The notes beneath the pieces are model-generated. The model searched no databases, was not told the DNA's origin, and saw only the letters and a list, made by a program, of their open reading frames with translations. A stretch of DNA of 64,000 nt from Prototheca cutis (lineage: Eukaryota; Chlorophyta; Trebouxiophyceae; Chlorellales; Chlorellaceae). Of the stretch, positions 35,754 to 46,073 are shown piece after piece; position 1 is the stretch's first letter; every line of letters starts with the position of its first letter. The stretch lies in contig BCIH01000007.1 in the NCBI GenBank assembly GCA_002897115.2, positions 708,227 through 772,226 on the forward strand, in the 5' to 3' direction. The translations under genes and the position numbers were made by a program.

Positions 35754-38599
35754 ACAAAAAAGGCGATGGAGTGCCTCCCTGCCACGCCCTGGACTTTCCC
35801 CGAGGACGAGGTCGCAGCTCGACGGCGGGACCTGCGGCGCACCTGCGTGTTCACCATCGACCCTCCCACAGCACGCGACCTGGACGACGCGCTGTCTGTC
35901 GTGCGCCTAGACGACGGAAATCTCGTCGTAGGCGTGCACATCTCTGACGTCTCCTTCTTTGTCAAGTGTGTGGAATGTGGCTGTTCGTGTGCTGTTGTGG
36001 GGGTGTCTGGGGCCAGGTAGCAAGTGTGTGTGGGGGGGGGCCATTTCATGCACTGAGAACCGAGGCCAGACTCGGCGGGCGCCGGGCAGCAATACCCGGG
36101 GGACCCTCGGACCAGACACAGCTGTAGACTGGGGCTCAACCTTGTGCCGCCGGGACCCTGCATGCAGGCCGGACACGGCTCTGGACGAGGAGGCACAGTA
36201 TCGGTCGACCAGCTTTTACCTGCCCACACGTGTGATCCCCATGCTGCCGCGACTGCTCTCAGAGGAACTGTGCAGGTGTGTTATGGGTGGGTTTAGGGGT
36301 GGATGTCAGTCTGCAGAGTAAAGGTGGGCTGCGGATCCCGAGCTGCAAGCAATCCATGGTCCTGACCCCTCTTGCAATTCCTCTGCCTCGACAAAACAAA
36401 CAGTTTGATCCCGGGAGTGGACCGCCTGGCCTTTTCAATCATCTGGGAGATGGATGCCGAGGCCAACATTGTGTGAGTATGTGTGTTTGATGGATCTCTG
36501 CCGTGCGAGGGGGCCCAGAGGGGCGCACCGAGCTGCTGTGGTCGACAATGATGGATGGGTGGTCGTTCGTCTTCAGCACACGTCCACGCTGTCCTTGCCC
36601 ATGGACTCCTTCCAAACCCCGTGCACTCCATCCCATGCACGCAGGGACACGTGGATCGGGCGCACGGCCATTCGTTCCTGCGCAAAGCTGGCTTATCATC
36701 ACGTTCAGGCCCTGCTGGACAAGGCTGCCGGCGCTGTGCCGCTGCCAGAGCCCGAGGAGGAGGAGAACGAGATTGTCGCGTTGCCGCCAGAGGAGAGCAG
36801 TGATCTTGGCGCGCCGCCCGTGCCCATTGACCCCTCGCAGTCCTGGGCCGAGGTGCGTGGCTGGGTGGGTGGGTTCTGTGGTGCGGATGGAGGGAAAATA
36901 AATGCTGGGAACATTGATTGAGCGGCGATACAATGGTGCCCCGGCAACTGCCGCGCGCTGTGCGGTTACATGGTGCCTTGCATGAGCCCGATGCCGTCTT
37001 TCCCCTGCAATCACGGTTCTCTGCGAGTGTACAGCACCATGCACACATGGACATATCCATCCATCTGCTTGCATCCACTCAACCCCTGCTGTCCCAAAAT
37101 TACGGTCGCAGATTCAGGCAGCGTGCCTGACGCTGAACGACCTTGCGGGACATCTTCGTTCCAAACGCAAGGGAAATGGAGCGCTGCGCCTCGACTCCAC
37201 GAAGATCGTGTTCACGCTGGATGAAGACGGTCAACCCCTGGGCTTTACCGCCGAGAAAAGGGTACAGTGGGTGTTGTTGGGCTGGAAGAAGGGGAGAAGG
37301 GCGGGCATGGTGACGGGATATTGCCATGACAGCTCACGGTACAACACGTGTGCGCATGCATGCCAGGCACCCCATGGTGCTTGGGTGCCCACCCCCGCAA
37401 GCCCTCAACACCACACCTGATCCTCCTTCCTCACCCACCAGGACGAGGCACATTCCCTGGTGGAGGAGTTTATGCTGCTGGCCAACGTGACGGCCGCGTC
37501 CAAGATTGCCGCCGCCTTTCCGGACAGGTCAGTAGGTTGGGGGAGAGGGCGCAGGCCTGGTGGGCCAGCAGCAAGCAGTCCCTCAATTGTATGCCAGTCT
37601 CAGGATATCGAGCAAGCAGGTGCACCTGGCATTGCAATGATATGAATTGGAAGAGCGGCAGAGCCAAGTCGGAGTGCTGGTTCAAACTCGCACTTGGCCC
37701 ATTCATCATTCGTCTGCGCTTGCAGGGCCGTGCTGAGGTGCCACCCGCCTCCCTCGGCCACGCAGCTTGAAAACACCATCAAGCAGCTGGCACAATGCGG
37801 TGTGCTGATCGACACAGCCTCTGCTGGTAGGATGCGGGGCAGTGTAGTTTCAGGCGTAGCCTGGCTCGGCCCGAAGCGGCATGCAGCATCCCCACTGCGG
37901 TGCAGCTCCACCCGCTCACTCCCACCCCCACCCCCTTACCCCCTTAACACACATACAGGCGCGATACAGCCCTCGCTGAATGGGCTCCTGGCCTCTGGCA
38001 TGGACCCGCACACATTTGAGACGGTGGTTCAAATCATGACCAAGCCGATGCAGGTCTGTGGTGGTTCCGGGGGAGGGGGACTGATGCGTTGGGAGCTCCA
38101 AAGGATCTTTTTGTGTGTGTGTGTGTGGGGGGGATCAGGGATGTGGGTGTGCGCAGGTGTGCGGCAACAAGTGCGGGGGAAGCTGCCTGAGGCGTGGCAT
38201 GGGCATGCTCAGCCATTCAAGCATCAGGGCGGGGACTGGAGGAGAGAACACAGATGGCTGATGCTCCAATCAAGCTGACTCTCCCCGCAGCTGGGCTTGT
38301 ATTTCTGCACCGGGGACGAGCCCGAGCCAGGCAGGTGGGCCCACTACGCGCTGGCAGCGCCACTGTATACCCACTTCACCTCGCCCATGCGTCGCTACCC
38401 GGACGTGGTGGTGCACCGCCTGCTGGAAGCCGCGCTGAAGCTGGACCGTGGCGGTGTCACCCCTGCTCAAGCGCTGGAAGAGGAACGGTGCGTCGGTTGT
38501 CTGCATGTGCAGTTGGCAAGGGGGCACCATATCACAACATGCTGGCTGCCTGAGTTGCGTGGGTCGTGTGAAAGAGAGATAGGCAGGAGAAGTAGGCTG

Positions 38600-38679
<80 letters not shown>

Positions 38680-39129
38680 NNNNNNNNNNNNNNNNNNNNN
38701 NNNNNNNNNNNNNNNNNNNNNNNNNNNNNNNNNNNNNNNNNNNNNNNNNNNNNNNNNNNNNNNNNNNNNNNNNNNNNNNNNNNNNNNNNNNNNNNNNNNN
38801 NNNNCAAACACCCCCCCGTGTTCCTCTTCTTCAGCAACCTCCCACCCCTGCATGGCAGGATCCCTGATGTGGATTTGCTGACCATGATGACGAGCAACGC
38901 CAATTCTCGGAAGACCGCATCCAAAGCAGTCCAAGACCGCATGCGCGACGTCTACCTCATGACCTGCCTCGTCAAGCAGCCCTGCGCCTGCATCGCAGGT
39001 TGTTTCTTATGCCTTCTTGGAGGGGAGGGCAAGGTCTTGTGGGTGCGAGGCTGTGTTCTGCTGCTTGTGTATGCTGGAACAGTCCTTTGGACATGCAAGG
39101 GAGTTGACAAGCCCCCCCCCCCCCCCCCC

Positions 39130-39171
<42 letters not shown>

Positions 39172-39792
39172 GCGGCGGGGGGGCGGCTGGGGGGCGCCCC
39201 CCCCCCCCCCCCCCCCCCCAAAAAAAAACTCAAACCCAAACCCAAAAACAAATGCTGCGCAGTGGTGACAGTCGTAGGCGGTCCCCGGTACTTTGACGTT
39301 TACATCCCCGATCTGGGCAAGTCGGCGCGACTGTTCACTGCAGACTTTACTACAGCCGGCGGTGTCCAGGGCTCTGTGAGGGCCATCTGGGACGGCGAGG
39401 ACAGGTGTGTCTGGTAGAAGGAGGATAGAAGTACTGTGTGGAGTGTGGAGTTCCTGTCCGGCACGTGCAAGGCACAGGGTTGGAGGCCCCTCCAATCTTC
39501 CCATCGGCACAGGATGCTTCGCTTGGAGGACAGCATGTTGCCAGTCGCAGCGTCAGAAGACGGAGAAGGAGACCAGCCGGCCCGTGCTTGTTCGAAGCCG
39601 TCGCAAAACGACAAGCCCACTCAACGGACTAATACTGTATCACCCGTGGTACTCCTGGCCGGGGTCAAACCGGCACGATTGCCGCTGGTACTGCGCACGC
39701 TGTCGCAGCTGCCCATCGTCGTGACTGCCGGGCCCGACCCCATGGGGTGCACGCTGCAGCTCAAGGCAAACCTGTACCTGGAGGCATTATGA
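33016..39792 (+). CDS. DIS3L2: DIS3L2/SOV-type RNB exoribonuclease
   Basis: About 18 exons span 6.8 kb; the ends of several are certain (33016-33786, 35763 onward, last exon to TGA 39790). The protein starts with a long basic, low-complexity region (repeated [18 protein letters not shown]). A cold-shock-like part follows ([32 protein letters not shown]), then the RNB catalytic domain. The catalytic motif is [15 protein letters not shown], with [82 protein letters not shown] and [18 protein letters not shown]. The C-terminal S1-like part is degenerate, ending [12 protein letters not shown]. The family degrades mRNAs 3'-5' independently of the exosome. A 125-N gap (38680-38804) lies in the intron before the [16 protein letters not shown] exon, so an exon part may be missing. 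Confidence 0.87.
35681..35760. repeat. 59-bp poly-C tract, CA repeat and A run before a DIS3L2 acceptor
   Basis: C59 (35681-35739) is followed by about eight AC units and A6, immediately before the acceptor AAG|GCGATGGAG (exon from 35763). Reading phase requires this acceptor. True length may differ from the assembled one. Confidence 0.85.
38602..38804. repeat. (TG)39 microsatellite running into a 125-N gap
   Basis: A pure TG repeat covers 38602-38679 and breaks into N until 38804. It lies in a DIS3L2 intron and clearly stopped the assembly. Confidence 0.95.
39112..39229. repeat. C-run, A40, G/C-run and second C-run/A-run in a DIS3L2 intron
   Basis: A C run, exactly 40 A (39131-39170), a GC-rich link, another long C run and A8 are stacked within 120 bp, upstream of the acceptor for the [16 protein letters not shown] exon. 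It looks like nested homopolymer expansion or a misassembly. Confidence 0.85.
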
Positions 39793-40128
39793 TGTTCCCT
39801 GGGATGATGCGTAGATGCTGTGTGTGGACTTTTGCTTGCTCTTCCAACTTGCAATTCTGAGAATGTGGAGCCGTGCAGGTGCCCAACACCCTCCCAGGCG
39901 AAATCATCACGTCATTTGAGAAGGGGGTCTTTGACATCAAGGTTGTTCTAAAAATAAACTCCCTTTTTCTTTCCCGAGCGCAAGCGCATGCGTGCATGGA
40001 CTTCCATTTTGTGTTTCGGATGCCTGTGGACTGCACAGGGACACCAGCGTTAGCAATGCGGGGCTTCCACTGAGATTGCGGGTGTCCCCCGGCAAGTGTT
40101 ACAGGGCGTACACCTGCCCAGTACGACC
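39793..40128. other. Spacer between DIS3L2 and the alpha/beta hydrolase
   Basis: The 336 bp between two same-strand genes contain no supported exon. They must hold the DIS3L2 3' end and the hydrolase promoter. An AT-rich patch (TTCTAAAAATAAAC) is at 39946-39959. Confidence 0.4.
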
Positions 40129-41856
40129 ATGCCCTATGCGACGGCAAAGGACGGCACACGCATCTTTTACAATGTTTTTGGTCATGATACAGATGTGTAT
40201 GGGTGAGTGTATGGCGTACTAGGGGTGGTTTGGTGTTCATAGGTCTGATCTGGTTTCGACGATGACCAGGGCACTAAAGATCGCTTGGCCCTCGCAGATC
40301 AACTTCTTCAGGGTTTGGGGCTCCACGAGCACCAAAGCACTGCGCCTTCAACACTGTACCACGCCCAAGAAATGCCTGTCATTCTCTTCCTATTGCCTCA
40401 CATTGGGTCATGCTTGTCATGCGATGTCCGGCTTACACTCGCACCACCCATGCATGGACACTCTCATGGCAGGTCCAATGACGGGGCCGTCCCCAGGCGG
40501 GCACTGCTGATCATGGGCTTTGCCGCATCCCACATCACATGGGCTCCCCAGCTTGTGCACTTGCTGGAAAACGCGTGCCTGGCCTGCCCCGACAACCGTG
40601 GCATCGGTGCCAGCGATTGCCCCGGCCCGCGGTCGGCCTACAGCACCGGGCTCATGGCGGCCGACTGCCTGACAGTGATGGACGCCCTGGGCTGGGACCG
40701 GGCACATATTGTGGGGCACAGCATGGGCGCCATGATCGCGGCGAAGCTGGCGGCCGCAGCGCCGAGCCGCACGGCGTCGCTGACCCTCCTCTCGGCCACG
40801 GGCGGCGGCTGGGAGGCCGTGCCCATGGCGCCCAAAACGCTCTGGCTAGGCATCAAGCTCCTCTTCACAAGCAGTGTTGAGCGCCGTGCCGCACTCGACG
40901 TCCAATTTCACTATTCACGCGACACGCTGCGCTCATTTGACAGAGCGCGCGAGGCCACCAGGTCTGTGTGTTGTGGATGGGGGAGGGGGAGCCCGTGTTG
41001 TTGAGGATAGGGGACCTCAAAACAGGCTAGCATAGCACAGGCTGTGCTCCATAGACAGTTTCATGTTCACAAGAGCAGGAATCAGCCCCCGCTGCAGGCA
41101 CGAGCTGCTGCTCGAGGAGTACATTGCCGCAGCATCGCAAGGCCACCACACCCAGCCACCACATGGCATGTCGGTACGCCTTTTTTCGTCCCCGGTGGTT
41201 AGAGTGGGAAGTGCCTGCCTGGCAGGTTTAGTTTGTTTGCAAGAAGCAAAGCCTGGGTACCGCGCAAACCGACGCGTGTTAGAACCCCCTTCCTTCAAAT
41301 TCCTCAAAGACAAAGGAGACGTTCCAACGTGCCCCAGGGCCAACTTTGGGCGGTGTGGAAGCACAAGCTCAAGGATTCGGAGGTGCGTGCTATCCGAAAT
41401 GCCAGGATTCCCTGCGTGGTGATCCACGGTCGACATGACATCGTGGCGGTGCCAAAGCACGGCGCCCGACTGGCTCGACGACTGCGTGCGCCACTGCTCC
41501 TGCTAGAGGGCGCGCACTTTGTGTTTCGGGAAGAGGCCCCGGCGGTCAACGCCGCGCTGCAAGCCGTGCTGAACGGCGGTCTGCTTGGCGCCAGGGGAAC
41601 GACGGAGCCGGGCGACTCGCCGCCGCATGTCAGCATAGCTGCGATGCTCCGTATGCTGCAGCCCTGGCTACGGAGAGCCAGTGACAACCCAGAGCAGATG
41701 GCTGTCGATGGCCGCCACGGCTTTGAACCTGATGACCGGCCGCCCACAGATTCTGATGTCCAGACGCACTCCGATTCCGATACTCAGTTGCCCTCCGAGG
41801 CGGTGCCCTGCCTCCGCCATCGAAGGGCAGGAACTGGGCCTGGCACCCCGCGATAA
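40129..41856 (+). CDS. Alpha/beta-hydrolase fold protein
   Basis: Exons 40129-40202, 40473-40961, 41098-41173 and 41338-41856 join to 385 residues. The start MPYATAKDGTRIFYNVFG is the usual opening strand of these enzymes, followed by ALLIMGFAASHITWAPQL (oxyanion region) and DNRGIGASDCP. The nucleophile elbow is VGHSMGAMIAAKLA (Ser). The acid is in CVVIHGRHDIVAVP (Asp), and the base in LLEGAHFVFREEAP (His). The catalytic triad is therefore complete. After the fold come about 100 polar residues (PPTDSDVQTHSDSDTQLPS) with no known domain. Substrate is unknown; the family includes lipases, esterases and epoxide hydrolases. No signal peptide is evident. Confidence 0.85.
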
Positions 41857-42138
41857 AAGTAGTAGGTCACTGTGGCTGATTGCTGATGCTCATGATGTGC
41901 AGGGCCCTGGGCACCAGGAACCGCTTTGGACAAGCGTGTGAATCGGAATAGGACATTCATGCGGGAATTTCTCATCGCTGCTCAACCCTGCTTCGTGCTC
42001 TTACAGGTTGAACAAAATTGACAGTCGTGTAGTGTGCGCCGGCATATACATATGCATGCTCACGGCTCGGTGGATGCATGAGGAGGCGACATAGAACGTA
42101 GAGAGTGCGGGGAGTAGTGCCGCCGCATGGAGCACCAT
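41857..42138. other. Convergent 3' region, hydrolase / MsrA
   Basis: No gene is present in 282 bp. TTACA at 42001-42005 is TGTAA on the minus strand, 134 bp past the MsrA stop, and may be its polyadenylation signal. Confidence 0.45.
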
Positions 42139-43343
42139 TTAGCCATAGCAGCGGATTCGTGCGGTGGCACCCTTGCTGGCATCCTGTGGCGAGCTAAACC
42201 GCCCTCCCCTGGCCAGATACTTCATGATGCGAGCGAGCGAGAGAGAAAGTTCGATGAGGATCAATCTCATTCCATGAATAATGACTGCCCAAGGTCATCG
42301 TCTGTCATTCCAAAGTCCAATTGACAAGGCCAATGTTGCAATTGTGCCATCACATCCGATTTCCCCGCTCCTCCCGGCCAGATCCAGTTACAAAGGTCAA
42401 TCATCCGCCGCACCTGTTGGTGGTAAGCTTCAGCGATGTAGTAGTCGCCGGCGGGCTCGATGGTCGTCACCACGTCGGTGCCCCTCACAGGACGGAAGGT
42501 TCCGGCTGCCAGCTTCTTGTTGACTTCTATCACAGCCTGGCAGGCGAGGAGAGAACAAGGGATCGAGTTCGGGGCTCCCTCCCAGGTCGCAATCAATCCG
42601 ACAAAACATACACCATCTTCATTGGCCCAAACAATTTTTTTTTGGTGCATTTTTGGGTACCAGCATTTAATGGCTGTACAACCGGATGGTGAGATATAGG
42701 TGGGGCCAGCAGGCAGGGCAGACCCGCGGGCCCCAAGGCCGTACCCGCACCTTCTCGGCAGCTTCCTTTTGGGCGTCATCGTAGTAATAGATTGCAGAGC
42801 GGTACTGTGTGCCGACGTCGTTACCCTGGCGATTGAGCGTGGTTGGGTCCACGTGCTTGAAGAAGCAGTCCAGCAGCTGGGCATACGTGGTGGAGTCGTC
42901 GTAATACACTTGTACTGCCTCTGCGTGCCCGGTGTTGCCCGAACACACAGCTTCGTACGAGGGGCTCTGGGTGGAGCCGCCTGTGTATCCCACGCTCGTG
43001 TGCGTGACACCAGGCTCCCGTTGAAAGGCGAGCTCCAGACCCCAGAAGCAGCCGCCTTTTATGTGTGAGGTATTGTCACTGGTGAGCAGCATTCAAGTAT
43101 GTGCTAGGGTTTACTGCCCTCCCGGACAAGCAGCCGGTTGCACAAAGGGACAGCACGGCGAAATTAACCGCCATACTGGATCCAGGCACATATACACCAA
43201 GTCACACTTTTGTGCCCATGTCTGAGAAGGCCCCTCCCTCGAAACAAAACAAAGAATGCCATTCTACCTGCAAACGTGGCGATGCGCTGGCCAGCTGGCG
43301 CGAAGGCCGGCGCAAGTTCCGTTTTCCCATTTCCAGCAAACAT
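42139..43343 (-). CDS. MSRA: Peptide methionine-S-sulfoxide reductase A
   Basis: Exons 43343-43268, 43055-42751, 42536-42414 and 42219-42139 give 194 residues; an in-frame ATG at 43397 would add 18 mainly hydrophobic residues. MsrA reduces the S-epimer of methionine sulfoxide in proteins, with thioredoxin as reductant. The catalytic Cys is in [16 protein letters not shown]. Conserved blocks are [53 protein letters not shown] and YLARGGRF. The C-terminus IRCYG carries the plant-type recycling Cys. The short start gives a cytosolic-looking protein, so location is open. Introns 1 and 3 end in AAG rather than CAG/TAG acceptors, but phase and homology both require them. It is convergent with the hydrolase. 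Confidence 0.93.
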
Positions 43344-44345
43344 TGCCAATGGCCTGCTTGTAAACTGCAGGGACACGATGTAGAGGGTGAACGGCATTGG
43401 CCATCAGTACATGCACTATCTGCTTCAATCCCGTTCGTTCTAGTCACATCCATGTCTGAAGCCCAGCTTGACGACGAGTCCCGACACCGACAGCAAGAAG
43501 TGGATGCAGGCACCCACAACAGTGTCCACGCAAACCATCGGCAACTCGCTCCTCACCAGGTTGCGTGGAAATCCTCGAAACATAGACGAGCAAGGCGGCC
43601 CTGGGGATAACGCTTTGGGTAGTGCCCTGGAAGTGTTCGGATTCACAAGCCGCAGTCCCGAAACAGAGACGGCCTTGCTCCTGGCAGCGTTGAGGCTGCC
43701 ACTGACAACCACCCTGGTCGCGATGACCATGCTTTATAGAGTATAGATGAACTCTCTCTTCTGGATGGCTTTCCTAGAACAACGCGGTTGGAAGCTGGAT
43801 GAGCCAACTGATGACGATCTGGGTCCCCGCACGACTTGTGCGGGGCATTCAACGATTCCCGAAAGTCCCTCCCAGGCCCTCCGGTGCACCACCCGTGCAG
43901 CACCCCCTTGTATGACCGCACGAGTATGTTTATTCCGCACCAAAAATCCAGTCTCAGAACAGGGCGGGGCCAGAAATGAGCGCACTCGTGGGCAATCACC
44001 CTTCGACGGTCGGGGGCGGCGCAGCTGCGGGGGCTGGGACCACCAAACCGTGCGTGCAGGCCCTCGCAACGCCTGTTACCCCAGAAATCAAGATAATGAG
44101 AGGATTGAGGGTGCAAATGGGAGTTGCGATTATGTCGGTTTCTCGCTCGGCGGCCCTTGACATTCTTCAAACGCGCCGCCAGCAAGCGCCCTTAGGGTTC
44201 ATGCAGTGGTTGGGCCCCAGAGCAGGTGCTGTTTGGGTTGATTTCAGAAGAAAATCTTGTCTTATACATCCATATCATGATTCAATTGCCCATTGTTTTG
44301 TCGAATCAAGGGGAGTACTGTGCAGACAAAGACAGGTCAACCTAT
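43344..44345. other. Unresolved stretch upstream of MsrA
   Basis: Open frames exist on both strands (for example a 92-codon frame at 43468-43746 plus, and a 180-codon frame at 43643-44185 minus), but none shows a recognisable domain. Low-GC sequence at 44225-44320 looks non-coding. I leave this without a gene call. Confidence 0.3.
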
Positions 44346-44720
44346 CTACGGATCAGATTCAAGTTCAGCAACGGGCAATGTCGTGGCCACCGTTTTCTGG
44401 GCCTCTGCACCTGCATCTGGCCTCGCTGTGGTCCTCCGCTTGTACTTCTGGCAGCTGCGGTCCCGCCACCCGATCTTCTGCTTCTTGGATCCAGAGCCTG
44501 AGTTGAGAGGCATNTNAGCCCAGAGCCCTTTTTGTAGCTCTGCCGCGTGTTTGTCGATGTACTCCGGGGAGCGGGTGCTCAGCACGTCGCGAGTGAATCT
44601 AAGAAGGTCATCCTTCGCTGCATGTGGGTTCTTTAGCATGTGGTACTGCACCGTGCCGTTGATGACAAAGTCTTTCAGGGGTGGCGAGGGACCAGGGTTC
44701 AGGTCCAGCATCATTCCCAC
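44346..44720 (-). CDS. Hypothetical protein exon, Lys/Arg-rich end
   Basis: The frame contains a well-formed stretch (PLKDFVINGTVQYHMLKNP, AAKDDLLRFTRDVLSTRSPE, YIDKHAAELQKGLW) and then a basic end (SKKQKIGWRDRSCQKYKRRT), stopping at 44346. Composition is more protein-like than the antisense frame, and no other gene covers it. Two N (44514, 44516) interrupt it. I recognise no family. It might be the 3' exon of a gene whose 5' part lies between 44720 and 45000, or part of a mobile element, since a TnpB-like remnant lies 600 bp away on the other strand. Confidence 0.3.
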   Translation of the reverse strand: MGMMLDLNPGPSPPLKDFVINGTVQYHMLKNPHAAKDDLLRFTRDVLSTRSPEYIDKHAAELQKGLWAXMPLNSGSGSKKQKIGWRDRSCQKYKRRTTARPDAGAEAQKTVATTLPVAELESDP

Positions 44721-45229
44721 GTTGGGGTGCCGCGCTCGGGGTCAGCGAGACCAGCTGGCTGTCCACAGCAGCCTGCTGGGATCTGGCACCTTGGATATCT
44801 CGTGGGGAATCCTGTTCGGCATGGCGGGGGTTGGGCCGGCGCTGCCGGCGGCTGACCCGACAGCCATCGGCTTGCTGGTTCGGATCGTGCCAGTCATCCA
44901 TGTGCTGGGCTTTATCGTCGGGCTGAGAAGCTGTAGTGGCTGGTACCGGTTGATGTCCATAGTCAAAAAACGCCTTCTAATCCTCCTGCATTGAAGCCGG
45001 ACCACGGGAATGGACAGTGCAGCCACTGCATCTGTCTGGTCGATGCGCCAGCTGTTGCAGGGCCGGGGACAGCTCCCTGACCGACATCGTGCCGTCCCCA
45101 CACGACGCATTGCTGCCGCATGAGCACGACCTTGAAGGGCTGCACCGGCGGCTGTCCTGGGACATGCATGCCAGGGGCGGCGTTGAGGTGGCCGAGCACG
45201 CGCAAGAGGCACGCCTTCACAATGCGGCG

Positions 45230-45634
45230 GGGGNCGGAAGAGAAGACACCCACNCAGGGGGNACGCCGGCATCAAGCGCAACAGGTGCTCCAGGCCGGGA
45301 CGAGGCCGGTGGACGTGATGCCCCGCGGTTGACAGTGGGCCCCATCCAGTGGCAGCACTGCACACAATCCAAACAGCAGCACCGCCCGGAACAAGTGCGC
45401 CATCCTCGAATGCCAGAGATGTGGCGTGGTGTGGAACTGCGACGTCAACATGGCATGGAACATCTGCCACCTGGGGGAGAGACTGGTCCTGACCGACAAA
45501 AGGCCGCCGCCTTTTGATCGCAAACCCAAGCTCCTCCCCCTTGCACATCCCCTGCCTCCCAGGCGCTCCACCTGGTATGATTTCATCACCAAGATACTCC
45601 GCTGGCCCTGGTCTGCGGAACAGTACCATTGAGC
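45230..45634 (+). pseudogene. Second TnpB/Fanzor-like zinc-ribbon remnant
   Basis: One frame reads RNKCAILECQRCGVVWNCD then VNMAWNI, followed by about 50 residues including TDKRPPPFDRKPK, to a stop at 45632. It aligns by eye with the remnant at 18.6 kb: C-x2-C-G-V-V-(H/W)-N-x-D-x-N-x-A-x-N-(M/I), with a R-P-x-x-F motif after it. The catalytic-type Asp is kept, but the usual Arg is Cys and one Ala is Met. The upstream Cys pair is not found in frame; a stop codon (45329-45331) and N at 45234, 45254 and 45262 interrupt the region. This looks like a more decayed copy. It could also be a last exon of an intron-containing gene. Confidence 0.42.
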
Positions 45635-46073
45635 GCGTGCTGTGAGGCCAGTTTTTCTGGATTACCCTCGGGGACCTCGTGGGGTGCGGGGCCCAGGGTG
45701 TCTGGGATCGTACCCTACCCCGCCAAGTCAATCAATTTTGCCGGGTGCATCCTGCGCCCTCTGTTCTTGCTGTCCTTGACTTTTCAGATGGTCCATGGGC
45801 CAGTTTAGGAGCAGACCAATGCAGTTTCCGCATCCTGCAGCTCGGGAAGCCAGCGCATGGGAACGGGCACACACACGCAGCGTCAGCGCGAATCCGGCCA
45901 GGAGACATTGCGCCGATGGAATCCCACTTGCACAAACATTTTCANACACACATACACATAGATGCGATGGAGAGGGATGACGTATCTTGCCACAGCTGTC
46001 CAGATGGGTACAGCAGCCCTCACTGTTCCTACCGGCTCGCCGGTTCATGTAGAGACCACCACACCTTCCAGAC
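45635..46073. other. Convergent 3' region before subtilase
   Basis: No gene is supported in 439 bp. It probably holds the subtilase 3' UTR. One N lies at 45945. Confidence 0.4.

Noticed and set aside
38605..39417. Plus-strand frame of alternating Val/Cys plus N-translated residues
   Set aside because: It is translation of a TG repeat and a sequence gap, with only the DIS3L2 exons inside it being real.
39863..39940. Possible extra 3' exon of DIS3L2 (VPNTLPGEIITSFEKGV)
   Set aside because: The preceding exon already ends in the expected degenerate S1-like C-terminus with a stop at 39792, and no homologue I know continues further.
43643..44185. 180-codon minus-strand frame containing a H-E-C-A-H string that recalls HExxH metalloproteases
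   Set aside because: No other protease feature, poor composition, and frames on the other strand are equally open.
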